Source: Methanobacterium sp.
GTDB taxonomy: Archaea; Methanobacteriota; Methanobacteria; Methanobacteriales; Methanobacteriaceae
Assembly: GCA_003162115.1 (NCBI GenBank)
Contig: PMMV01000095.1
Coordinates: 2,596-8,619, forward strand
DNA length: 6,024 nt
Direction: 5' to 3'
Positions 1 through 5,660 of this stretch are shown in pieces. The notes beneath the pieces were generated by a model. The model saw nothing but the letters and a program-made list of their open reading frames with translations, ran no database searches and was not told the DNA's origin. Made by a program: the position numbers and the translations under genes. The stretch's first letter is position 1. Every line of letters begins with the position of its first letter.

Positions 1-28
1 AAAGTCGAAAAAAATGAATAAGAATATA

Positions 29-35
29 AGGTGAG
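29..35 (+). promoter_or_regulatory. Ribosome binding site of the TPR gene
   Basis: The sequence AGGTGAG lies four to nine bases before the ATG at 39. It matches the GGTGA core that pairs with the 3' end of archaeal 16S rRNA. It supports 39 as the start, and the same GGTGA type of site recurs before the 90-residue minus-strand gene. No promoter can be judged because the window begins here. Confidence 0.7.
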
Positions 36-38
36 TTT

Positions 39-530
39 ATGACCAGAGAAGATGTAGAGATGTTCTACAAACAGGCTATGACATATCTAGCAGAAAAAGA
101 AGTTAAAAAGGCTATAGAATTTTTTAATAAGGCGCTGGAGATCGATGACATGTACCTTCCTGCTTGGAATGATCTGGGTGTTGCCTTTTTGGAACTAGAA
201 GATTATGATCAGGCACTGGTTTGTTTTCAAAAGGTTGTACTTTTAGAACCCGGAGTTCCCATATCATTTTACAACAAGGGTTATGTAGAGCTGATGTTAG
301 AGAGATATAAGGATTCTGTAGAGACTTTTGAGATTTTCCTGGAAAATTATCCTCAAAAAAATGATTTTTATAAGTACGCCTTGTACCTGAAAGCCAGAGG
401 ACACTACAATCTCAATGAATATGAAGAAGCCCAAAAATTACTTGAAACAGCCATTAAGAAGGATAAAACCTTCAAAGATGCCCGAGACCTTTATATTACA
501 ATTTTGAATGAAGTAAAAAAAACTAATTAA
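39..530 (+). CDS. Tetratricopeptide repeat (TPR) protein, 163 residues
   Basis: This is a small soluble protein built almost entirely of TPR helix pairs, a scaffold for protein-protein contacts. Four repeats of about 34 residues can be laid out at roughly 6-39, 40-73, 74-107 and 111-144. The TPR signature positions are visible, for example A13, Y16, A25, F29, A32 in repeat 1; W43, G47, Y56, A59, F63 in repeat 2; and A131, A138 in repeat 4. There is no signal peptide or membrane segment, so it should be cytoplasmic. The ATG at 39 has a good ribosome binding site. A T-tract starts three bases past the stop, so it probably ends its transcript. TPR proteins of this size are numerous in Methanobacteriales and the partner cannot be guessed from sequence. 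Any co-transcribed upstream gene lies outside the window. Confidence 0.93.
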   Translation: MTREDVEMFYKQAMTYLAEKEVKKAIEFFNKALEIDDMYLPAWNDLGVAFLELEDYDQALVCFQKVVLLEPGVPISFYNKGYVELMLERYKDSVETFEIFLENYPQKNDFYKYALYLKARGHYNLNEYEEAQKLLETAIKKDKTFKDARDLYITILNEVKKTN

Positions 531-532
531 TC

Positions 533-538
533 TTTTTT
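533..538 (+). terminator. T-tract terminator after the TPR gene
   Basis: A run of six T begins two bases after the TAA stop. Archaeal RNA polymerase commonly stops at short U-tracts without needing a hairpin. The position directly behind the gene and the gene-free stretch that follows support the call. Confidence 0.5.
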
Positions 539-573
539 AAAATTAAATTTAACCTAGAGAACACAAACTCAGA

Positions 574-594
574 AAATCATGTTGAATATGATTT
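574..594. repeat. Inverted repeat, 7-bp arms, followed by T-rich run
   Basis: AAATCAT and ATGATTT are exact complements separated by seven bases, and the right arm runs into a T-rich stretch on the + strand. It could be a second stop signal for the TPR transcript or an operator. The arms are AT-rich and short, so chance is a real alternative in this composition. The rest of the 260 bases between the TPR gene and the next gene shows nothing else I can support. Confidence 0.3.
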
Positions 595-790
595 ATTTTT
601 GTTTAAAATGTATTTCATAGAAAATTAAGTGTCATTATAAACTAATTTCATACATTAACATCAAATCTACTAAATAGTATATTTATTATGTCCATTTTAA
701 TTCTGGAAAATGTCCTTTATAATTGAATTAATATTAATTATACGAACAAAAATTACATAAGATTTCGTTATCAAAATATAATAAATTGTC

Positions 791-1099
791 ATGAAATATG
801 ATATCGTAATTTTTGTTGTTATTGCCGTTTTAATAGGTGGAGTATCCATATACGGGTTAAACTCACAAAATATTGCAACTTACAATGGACCATCTCTTCA
901 AACATACAACTACAACATATCAGAAGTAACTTCAATGAATCATGCCATGTCCATATTTTCAAATAGCGAAGAAAATCCTTTAGATGAATTAAACACAGAA
1001 GATCAAGATGAACCGTTTTCTTTAGCATCCCATGGATATTATTACCCTGGAACTTCATTAAAAAATACTTCAAAAACTCTTAATACATCCATAATCTAG
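791..1099 (+). CDS. Unrecognised small membrane-anchored exported protein, 102 residues
   Basis: I do not recognise a family. Residues 5-23 form one strongly hydrophobic segment (IVIFVVIAVLIGGVSIYGL) right after the start, which reads as an uncleaved signal anchor. The remaining ~78 residues are polar, rich in Asn, Ser, Thr and Tyr, and contain no cysteine. Three N-glycosylation sequons follow the anchor (N42-I-S, N92-T-S, N98-T-S), which fits an outward-facing tail. There is no class III (pilin-type) processing site. The ATG at 791 has no good Shine-Dalgarno site, so initiation may be leaderless or weak. A TATA-like AATTATAC at about 737-744 would place transcription near the start. It stands alone between T-tracts. 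The low-complexity tail and lack of homology leave open that it is fast-evolving or non-functional. Confidence 0.6.
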   Translation: MKYDIVIFVVIAVLIGGVSIYGLNSQNIATYNGPSLQTYNYNISEVTSMNHAMSIFSNSEENPLDELNTEDQDEPFSLASHGYYYPGTSLKNTSKTLNTSII

Positions 1100-1187
1100 A
1101 TCAGTTTTTGAAATAATGTATTAAAGCATTTAAGCATTATAATAGAATAAATGAATTTTATATCCTCATCAGAATTTAAATTATAGG

Positions 1188-1205
1188 TTTTTTTTAAAAA
1201 TTTTT
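1188..1205 (+). terminator. T8-A5-T5 tract, probable terminator
   Basis: Eight T, five A and five T in a row lie about 90 bases past the stop of the gene at 791-1099 and before the next gene. A nearer T5 at 1104-1108, five bases past that stop, may act first. T-tracts alone can terminate archaeal transcription. Confidence 0.4.
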
Positions 1206-1210
1206 ATATT

Positions 1211-1226
1211 ATAATAATATTATTAT
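1211..1226. repeat. Perfect 16-bp AT palindrome
   Basis: ATAATAATATTATTAT equals its own reverse complement and does not extend further. It sits about 95 bases before the start of the broken hydrolase. It could be a regulator site or simply a product of AT-only sequence, which makes palindromes likely by chance. Confidence 0.3.
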
Positions 1227-1305
1227 TTTGAGAAAATTTTATAATCTTTAAAATACATAATATTAATTTAATAAGAGATTTTAAGAACTAGATTAGAATA
1301 TATAA

Positions 1306-1312
1306 GAGGGAG
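1306..1312 (+). promoter_or_regulatory. Purine-rich ribosome binding site of the hydrolase pseudogene
   Basis: GAGGGAG ends eight bases before the ATG at 1321. It is a moderate Shine-Dalgarno match and marks the original start of the gene, even though translation from it would stop after 27 codons. Confidence 0.45.
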
Positions 1313-1320
1313 AGAAGTTT

Positions 1321-2281
1321 ATGAGTAAACTCAGTAATGGAATCGAACCATCAATTAAATCTTTTCTAGAATACCAAAACAGTCAAGAAGGGCCTCAAAT
1401 CTAAGAGTTAAGTGTTAATGAAGCACGAGAAATACTTCTAAGTGTTCAAAAAATGGATGCGAATAATCTACCAGCAGATATTGAAGATCTAAACATTCCA
1501 GGAGGGCCCAATGGAAATATTTCCATTAGAATAGTCAGACCCAATGGAACAGATGATATGTTACCTGTTGTAATGTATTTCCATGGGGGTGGATGGGTCC
1601 TGGGAGATAAAAATACCCATGATAGATTAATTAGGGAAATAGCAAACGGATCTAATGCCGCCGTTGTTTTTGTTAATTACACACCATCACCTGAAGCAAA
1701 ATATCCCATACCAATAGAAGAAGCTTATGCAGCCACCAAATACATCGCTGAAAATGGGAATAAACATAATCTTGATTCATCGAGACTTGTGGCTGCTGAT
1801 GACAGTGTAGGTGGTAATATGGCTACTGTGGTGGCTATGATGGCCAAAGACCGTGGCGGACCGGACATCATCTTTCAACTATTGTTTTATCCAGTAACTG
1901 ATGCCAATTTGATACATTCTCCTATCAAGAGTTTGCGACAGATCATTGGCTTACAAGAGATGCTATGAAATGGTACTGGGATAATTATCTGCCTGATAAG
2001 AAAAAACGAAAAGAGTCAACAGCATCACCACTTCAAGCACCACTTGATCAACTGAAAGATTTGCCTCCCGTAATGGTTATAAACGATGAATTCGATGTTC
2101 TTAGAGATGAAAGAGAGGCATACGCCCATAAATTCAATCAAGCTGGTGTCAGGGTAACTGCTGTTCGATATTCAGGAACCATACACGATTTGTGATGCTT
2201 AATCCAATCACGGAAACACCGGCCACTCGGGCTGCAATTAAACAAGCCAACGAAATGCTTAGGGATGTTTTCAACATATAA
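1321..2281 (+). pseudogene. Broken alpha/beta-hydrolase (Aes-type esterase/lipase family)
   Basis: Joining three reading frames restores a protein of about 320 residues, the usual length for hormone-sensitive-lipase-like carboxylesterases (Aes group). The family marks are present: oxyanion-hole HGGGW (1582-1596), nucleophile serine (1804-1806), acid in DEFDVLRDE (Asp at 2094-2096) and His in GTIHD (2184-2186). Lesions: a TAA at 1402-1404 replaces codon 28 while the frame stays open behind it. A one-base loss near 1908-1911 shifts the frame before FDTFSYQEF. A second one-base loss near 2190-2192 shifts it before VMLNPITETP, which then runs to the natural TAA at 2279-2281. In addition, the elbow GDSxG reads DDSVG because codon 1798-1800 is GAT. 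The fragments 1453-1968 and 1965-2195 are parts of this one gene. An active enzyme would hydrolyse short acyl esters; the substrate is unknown. Overall similarity along the length suggests recent decay. Confidence 0.94.
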
Positions 2282-2298
2282 AATTTATTTACTTTCTA

Positions 2299-2330
2299 TT
2301 TTTTTTTCATTTTTTTAAGAGTCTTTTTTT
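2299..2330 (+). terminator. Triple T-tract terminator behind the hydrolase pseudogene
   Basis: Runs of nine T (2299-2307), seven T (2310-2316) and seven T (2324-2330) follow the natural stop of the former hydrolase within 50 bases. Such stacked U-tracts are typical of strong intrinsic archaeal terminators. Its survival fits a gene that was lost recently. Confidence 0.65.
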
Positions 2331-2446
2331 ATTTTAATAAAAATTTGAAGTTCCAAACCAATTAAATTACCTAATATTCAATAATTTAATAATATTTAAC
2401 ATTTAATACTATTATTATAATCAAATATACATTGAAGTTGATTATT

Positions 2447-2803
2447 ATGGATGATAGAGAGAATAATGATTCTGATGAAAGATTGAAAGAACTTTCTTCC
2501 CAGATGAATAAAACATTATCTCCCACTAGGGGCCTTATAAGGATTATAGCAGGGTTTTTAGCCTTTTTATTATGGATATTGATAGGTGTTCCACCTACCC
2601 TAATATTCAGTTCAGGTATACAAGGATTTATAGGAGTTTTCACATTTCTTGTTAGAAATCCTATTATATTCCTACTAATAGCATTTCTAAACATATTTTT
2701 AGGAGCTGTTGAATATATTTTAATTGGACTCATTTGGTGGGCAGGATTTCATTTTATTTGGTCAATAAGATGGTTTTATGGATATAATAAATATAGAAAA
2801 TGA
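2447..2803 (+). CDS. Small membrane protein, about three transmembrane segments, 118 residues, function unknown
   Basis: I do not recognise a family. Residues 1-28 are polar and charged (DDRENNDSDERLKEL), likely a short cytoplasmic helix. Hydrophobic segments follow at about 30-54, 58-84 (broken by R70-N71-P72) and 86-106. The end is aromatic and basic (W97-W98, W105, R108, W109, Y111, Y113, K115, R117-K118), typical of a membrane-interface tail. The ATG at 2447 is preferred. A TTG at 2432 would add five residues but has no ribosome binding site, while GTTGAT at 2438-2443 is a one-mismatch Shine-Dalgarno three bases before the ATG. A TTTAATAC at 2402-2409 could be its TATA box. The channel gene begins 34 bases downstream with no promoter or T-tract between, so the two are probably co-transcribed and may act together. 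Confidence 0.78.
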   Translation: MDDRENNDSDERLKELSSQMNKTLSPTRGLIRIIAGFLAFLLWILIGVPPTLIFSSGIQGFIGVFTFLVRNPIIFLLIAFLNIFLGAVEYILIGLIWWAGFHFIWSIRWFYGYNKYRK

Positions 2804-2824
2804 AAAATAATCCAATGGTAAGAT

Positions 2825-2830
2825 GAAGGT
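2825..2830 (+). promoter_or_regulatory. Ribosome binding site of the channel gene
   Basis: GAAGGT lies seven bases before the ATG at 2838. Its AGGT core can pair with 16S rRNA. It supports that start, from which the first hydrophobic helix begins at about residue 7. Confidence 0.5.
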
Positions 2831-2837
2831 ATAAAAT

Positions 2838-3647
2838 ATGAAAAGACATTATCAAGTAATTTTTGAAGCAATATTATCCATTTTAATACTGGTAGACCTT
2901 TTAATCATGAGTTTAATGATTGGAGGTTTTGCAGTAGGTATAATGCATTCATCTGTACTCAGTGTTGGCAGGTTTGATCTTATTGTAGCCATTTTAATTT
3001 TGTTAGATTTTGTAATTTTTAGAGTAAAAAAGGAAAAGAGTAAGGAGGGCAATATTAAGTTTATTCGAGAAAATTGGGCTTATATTGTTTCTATAATCCC
3101 CATAACTTTTCTTAGTTTTAATATTTTACAATTATATGGTTTTATAGATGTTTTATGGTTACTTGTGATCTTGAGATTTTATGCCCTTATTAAAGTTCTC
3201 CTAATAACTGGAAGTAAAGTCCGTGAATATCCTTCAAAAACAAAATTAGACTATGCAACTGTTGTACTACTGTTAGTTCTAATTATAGGATCATTTATTT
3301 TCTTTATTGTTGAAAGAAGTGTTAATCCTGAAGTTCCGAATTACGAATCTGCTATGTGGTTTTCTATAATCTCAATGACAACTGTTGGATATGGTGATAT
3401 TGTCCCTGTTACACTTGTTGGTAGAATAATAGGAGTAATTATAATTTTAACTGGTATGGGATATGTAAGTTTAGTTACCGCCACACTGGCCTATTCTTTC
3501 ATAGATTTGTTCAGGAAAGAAAGTAATAAAGCTGTGAATAAGGTAGAAAAACGAGTTATGACCTATGAAGATAAGATTGATGAACTACTGGTTAAAGTGG
3601 ATAAACTCGAATCAAAAATTGATGACATCAAAACAAAAAAAGAATAA
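2838..3647 (+). CDS. Potassium channel-like protein, six membrane segments, 269 residues
   Basis: This is predicted to be a tetrameric K+ channel of the voltage-gated-channel superfamily. Hydrophobic segments: S1 about 7-35, S2 47-61, S3 81-99, S4-like 103-125, S5 137-159 and S6 193-222. The pore helix and filter (S171-P190) carry TTVGYGD at 181-187, the canonical K+ selectivity filter. The S4-like segment has only R113 and K119, six apart, with K127 and R129 just outside. It lacks the every-third-residue arginine ladder, so strong voltage sensing is doubtful. After S6 a charged tail forms a regular coiled coil at 233-264, with V/I at a positions (233, 240, 247, 254, 261) and V, Y, L, L, I at d positions (236-264). 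This probably joins subunits. There is no RCK/TrkA-N domain. The gene follows the small membrane protein in the same transcript and ends before a T9 tract. Confidence 0.94.
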   Translation: MKRHYQVIFEAILSILILVDLLIMSLMIGGFAVGIMHSSVLSVGRFDLIVAILILLDFVIFRVKKEKSKEGNIKFIRENWAYIVSIIPITFLSFNILQLYGFIDVLWLLVILRFYALIKVLLITGSKVREYPSKTKLDYATVVLLLVLIIGSFIFFIVERSVNPEVPNYESAMWFSIISMTTVGYGDIVPVTLVGRIIGVIIILTGMGYVSLVTATLAYSFIDLFRKESNKAVNKVEKRVMTYEDKIDELLVKVDKLESKIDDIKTKKE

Positions 3648-3665
3648 AATTTTTTATTAATTATA

Positions 3666-3674
3666 TTTTTTTTT
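3666..3674 (+). terminator. T9 terminator of the channel transcript
   Basis: A run of nine T lies 19 bases after the channel stop, with a shorter T6 at 3650-3655 closer in. It separates this gene from the convergent gene on the other strand. Confidence 0.6.
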
Positions 3675-3688
3675 ATATTCTAATCTTT

Positions 3689-3694
3689 AAAAAA
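3689..3694 (-). terminator. T6 on the minus strand, probable terminator of the convergent 90-residue gene
   Basis: Six A on the + strand give six T for a transcript leaving the gene at 3756-4028. Together with the T9 on the other strand it makes a two-way stop region between two converging genes. Confidence 0.4.
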
Positions 3695-3755
3695 TAATTT
3701 GATTATAGACAGGCAGAAAACCATCCAGAAATATATTACCAATAATCCTAAATCA

Positions 3756-4028
3756 TTAAATTTTGTTATCTGAATCTAGGATATAATTTATTTTATTAAT
3801 AAGATTATTTGCACTCCAGACTTTATTACACTGGATTTCCTTAGAATCTCCCATCCGTCCTTCAAAAATATCTAATAATGATTCTTTATAAATTATTAAC
3901 CTTTCAATATCCTTTACAGGAATAACTTTATCCTCCATTATAAGTTCCATTGCACTTTCTATTCGTCCATCTACCTTCATGAACAACACGATTACAGGAT
4001 CTTTTATTTTTTCATGCACTTCGTACAT
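3756..4028 (-). CDS. Unrecognised small cytoplasmic protein, 90 residues
   Basis: I do not recognise a family. The protein is charged, has no membrane segment, and reads as a beta-start (DPVIVLFMKVDGRIES) followed by helices. The pattern VIVLFMKVDGRI resembles a buried strand. There is one cysteine. An earlier ATG at 4046 would add six residues, but AGGTGAT (4032-4038) is a full-length Shine-Dalgarno match exactly three bases before the ATG at 4028. The TATA box at 4062-4070 predicts a transcript start near 4041, inside the longer version. So 4028 is the better start. The gene stands alone: it converges with the channel gene and lies behind the lipid reductase on the same strand, 246 bases away, with its own promoter. 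A perfect palindrome between TATA box and start suggests repressor control. Confidence 0.76.
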   Translation of the reverse strand: MYEVHEKIKDPVIVLFMKVDGRIESAMELIMEDKVIPVKDIERLIIYKESLLDIFEGRMGDSKEIQCNKVWSANNLINKINYILDSDNKI

Positions 4029-4031
4029 AAC

Positions 4032-4038
4032 ATCACCT
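4032..4038 (-). promoter_or_regulatory. Strong ribosome binding site deciding the start at 4028
   Basis: AGGTGAT on the minus strand is an exact match to the archaeal anti-Shine-Dalgarno partner and lies three bases before ATG 4028. It lies inside the longer reading frame that begins at 4046, which argues against that longer form. Confidence 0.7.
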
Positions 4039-4048
4039 AATTTCATTG

Positions 4049-4070
4049 TGTCCAGTGGACATTTTTATAT
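4049..4070 (-). promoter_or_regulatory. TATA box plus 13-bp palindrome, promoter/operator of the 90-residue gene
   Basis: On the minus strand ATATAAAAA (4070-4062) is a good archaeal TATA box. About 25 bases below its centre lies position ~4041, giving a leader of some 13 bases that holds the ribosome binding site. Directly after the box is TGTCCACTGGACA (4061-4049), a perfect palindrome with 6-bp arms around one base. It occupies the space between TATA box and transcript start, where a bound protein would block polymerase. The regulator is not identified. Confidence 0.6.
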
Positions 4071-4273
4071 CCAAACAAGTATTTATAATAGACTATTTAG
4101 GTATTTTTATTCACATAGAGAGAACTATTCGGACATTGTAGAAAACAAAAGTGAAGTTAGTGCATAAAATGTGTTATTAATTTATTCAATAAGTAAATTG
4201 CATGAATGAGCTGAATAATGAATATTCATAAAATGAGGTTGTTTCCAGTAATTTAGGTTATTAGTTAACTCAT
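4071..4273. other. Intergenic stretch behind the lipid reductase, with a 12-bp palindrome
   Basis: No gene is supportable. ATGAATATTCAT at 4218-4229 is a perfect palindrome. GTTATTAG at 4257-4264 repeats part of the right arm of the inverted repeat at the reductase end (same eight bases at 4299-4306), so the middle arm CTAATAA could pair with either copy. No clear T-tract serves the reductase transcript here. Confidence 0.35.
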
Positions 4274-4310
4274 TCACCTAATAATATCAACAAAAAGAGT
4301 TATTAGGTGA
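4274..4310 (-). repeat. Inverted repeat with 11-bp arms over the stop codon of the lipid reductase
   Basis: TCACCTAATAA (4274-4284) and TTATTAGGTGA (4300-4310) are exact complements around a 15-base loop. On the transcript this would form a stem that includes the last codons and the TGA stop. It may protect or define the 3' end of the mRNA. No U-tract follows, so it is not a bacterial-type terminator. Partial alternative pairing is possible with CTAATAAC-type sequence at 4257-4264. Confidence 0.5.
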
Positions 4311-5434
4311 GGATGATTCTTTAAAAATTTAAGTATTGAAAGTTTTGGAATTGATTCAAGATCTTTATCTTCCAAGAATTCTGCAAGTGCATTGTAATCA
4401 TCATCTGTTAGCTTATCAATAAGCTTCCTGTATTTAAAGGAGTTTTTAAATTTTTTCTCCAACTTCAATCTCCAGAGATCTTCATATTTCTTAAGATATT
4501 TGGAGGATGTATCTCCCTTTTCAATTGCTTCAACTGCAATTTCACCCGCTATTCTTGCACATCTAACAGTGTTTTCTATTCCTTCACCATTGACTGGGTC
4601 AACTTGTCCTGCTGCATCTCCAACAACCATGAGTCCAGAGTCAAAGGTTTTTTCTATTGGTCCTGATAGTGGAACTCCTCCTATATTAAGTTCAACAGGT
4701 GTTGCATCGAATTTTTCAATGAATTTATTGAGATAATAATATGCAGTTTCCTTAGAATTTCTGATACCCAACCCTACATTTGCAACTCCATCACCCTTCG
4801 GAAATATCCATAAATATCCTCCAGGAGCTACATCCTCTCCAAAATGTACTTGCATATAGTTTGGATCTGTATCGATACCAACCATCTCATATTGAGCACA
4901 AGAAGCTATATTTTCAACTTGATTGGGATTTTTAAGACCAGCTCTGGTTGCTATAGCTGATTCAATACCATCAGCAGCTATAACAATGTCTGCTTTAATA
5001 TCAAATCTTTTTCCAAATTGTTTTGCAACAACACCACAAACACTGCCATCTTTAATTATGAGATCTTTTACATTGGTTTTTACCATTATGTCTGTTCCGG
5101 CTTTAGCTGCTTCAATTGCAAGTTCTTTATCGAATATTTTTCTCTCAAGAATACACCCTTGGATAAATCCAAAATTACTACCTTCGACTCTGATGTTCTT
5201 ACCATTGGGAGCATGAACATCTGCACCATTTATATCTGCTCGAAGGTATTTCTTGGAAGGTTTAAGTTCAAGAGTTTTAAAAGTCTTGTAACTTGTGGCT
5301 TCTGCACACTGGACAGGTGTACCAATTTCCTGTCTTTTCTCAATCATCAATACATCTAATCCTCCTTTAGATGCAAATAAAGACGAAGTTGATCCGCCTA
5401 CCCTTCCACCAACAACAACCACATCATATCTCAA
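4274..5434 (-). CDS. Digeranylgeranylglycerophospholipid (geranylgeranyl) reductase, FAD-dependent, 386 residues
   Basis: The enzyme saturates the geranylgeranyl chains of archaeal membrane lipids, turning unsaturated archaeol precursors into archaeol-type lipids at the membrane. An FAD-binding Rossmann start (YDVVVVGGRVGG, 3-14) leads to the acidic E32 closing the second strand. Its GxRxxG form differs from textbook GxGxxG, but similar GARxAG forms are common in this flavoprotein group. PVQCAE (40-45) carries the cysteine typical near the flavin. AADGIES (153-159) and GDAAGQVDPVNGEGIE (272-287) are the other FAD motifs. YLWIFPKGDGVANVGLG (207-223) is the hallmark of the reductase family. A helical C-terminal domain (about 310-386) completes it at the usual length. 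The start is TTG at 5434, with GGAGAT eight bases ahead (from GGAG) and no usable ATG nearby; residue 1 fits the family start MxYDV. It appears monocistronic. Confidence 0.96.
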   Translation of the reverse strand: MRYDVVVVGGRVGGSTSSLFASKGGLDVLMIEKRQEIGTPVQCAEATSYKTFKTLELKPSKKYLRADINGADVHAPNGKNIRVEGSNFGFIQGCILERKIFDKELAIEAAKAGTDIMVKTNVKDLIIKDGSVCGVVAKQFGKRFDIKADIVIAADGIESAIATRAGLKNPNQVENIASCAQYEMVGIDTDPNYMQVHFGEDVAPGGYLWIFPKGDGVANVGLGIRNSKETAYYYLNKFIEKFDATPVELNIGGVPLSGPIEKTFDSGLMVVGDAAGQVDPVNGEGIENTVRCARIAGEIAVEAIEKGDTSSKYLKKYEDLWRLKLEKKFKNSFKYRKLIDKLTDDDYNALAEFLEDKDLESIPKLSILKFLKNHPHLITLFVDIIR

Positions 5435-5440
5435 ACAAAC

Positions 5441-5446
5441 ATCTCC
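5441..5446 (-). promoter_or_regulatory. Ribosome binding site that fixes the TTG start of the lipid reductase
   Basis: GGAGAT on the minus strand, with six bases between it and the TTG at 5434, is a good Shine-Dalgarno match. The ATGs inside and around it lead to a stop within a few codons in other frames, so TTG is the sensible start. Confidence 0.7.
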
Positions 5447-5470
5447 ATTATAAAATTTTACTTAAATTGA

Positions 5471-5480
5471 ATTTTTTATA
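5471..5480 (-). promoter_or_regulatory. TATA box of the lipid reductase
   Basis: TATAAAAAAT on the minus strand lies about 43 bases before the TTG start. Transcription would begin near 5450, giving a leader of about 16 bases that contains the GGAGAT site. The spacing agrees with archaeal promoters. Confidence 0.5.
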
Positions 5481-5660
5481 TTAATATTAACTGCCTAAAC
5501 ATTAATAATTGTTATTCCTGTTTTTTACAATTAATAATGTGTATAATTGAAAAATTAATATTCTTAACTTGAATTTTTTCACTAAAGGTTATTGAATATT
5601 TGTGAAGAATGTAATATTAGATCAGGATTATTATTCAAATTAGCCAGAAAAAATATTGTA

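Larger units (their letters stand above)
1100..1320. other. AT-rich spacer with T-tracts and a 16-bp palindrome
   Basis: This stretch has no reading frame worth calling. It carries T8 (1188-1195), A5, then T5 (1201-1205), a plausible + strand terminator for the small anchored protein. The perfect palindrome ATAATAATATTATTAT follows at 1211-1226. Further on, TTTATAAT-like and TTAAAATAC-like boxes around 1237-1256 could drive the dead hydrolase gene. All of these are guesses from position and composition. Confidence 0.4.

Noticed and set aside
1..34. Possible 3' tail of an upstream gene (short open ends in all three forward frames, with stops at 15-17, 19-21 and 32-34)
   Set aside because: Too short to choose a frame or recognise a protein.
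710..760. Sixteen-codon frame beginning ATG TCC TTT before the anchored protein gene
   Set aside because: No good ribosome binding site, AT-driven hydrophobic peptide, no support beyond being open.
819..1073. 84-codon minus-strand frame
   Set aside because: Lies opposite the anchored protein gene, has no promoter or binding site, and its peptide looks like a frame shadow.
1905..1913. Programmed -1 frameshift in the esterase
   Set aside because: No slippery heptamer, and an upstream stop, a second frameshift and an elbow mutation all point to decay.
1453..1968. Separate 171-residue esterase gene starting at 1453
   Set aside because: It continues the frame from 1321 behind a stop, lacks a binding site before 1453, and ends only because of the frameshift; it is part of the pseudogene.
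2386..3052. Minus-strand frames at 2386-2733 and 2852-3052
   Set aside because: Antisense shadows of the two membrane-protein genes.
3979..4167. 62-codon plus-strand frame across the promoter of the 90-residue gene
   Set aside because: Overlaps that gene and its promoter on the opposite strand, with no binding site of its own.
4500..5359. Plus-strand frames inside the lipid reductase
   Set aside because: Antisense shadows of a well-supported conserved enzyme.
5400..5412. GGRVGG in the reductase as a damaged FAD site
   Set aside because: Forms with Arg at this position (GARxAG type) are common in related flavoproteins, and all other motifs are intact.
5467..5579. Direct repeat TTGAATTTTTT (about 5467-5477 and 5569-5579)
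   Set aside because: Short and AT-only; expected by chance in this composition.
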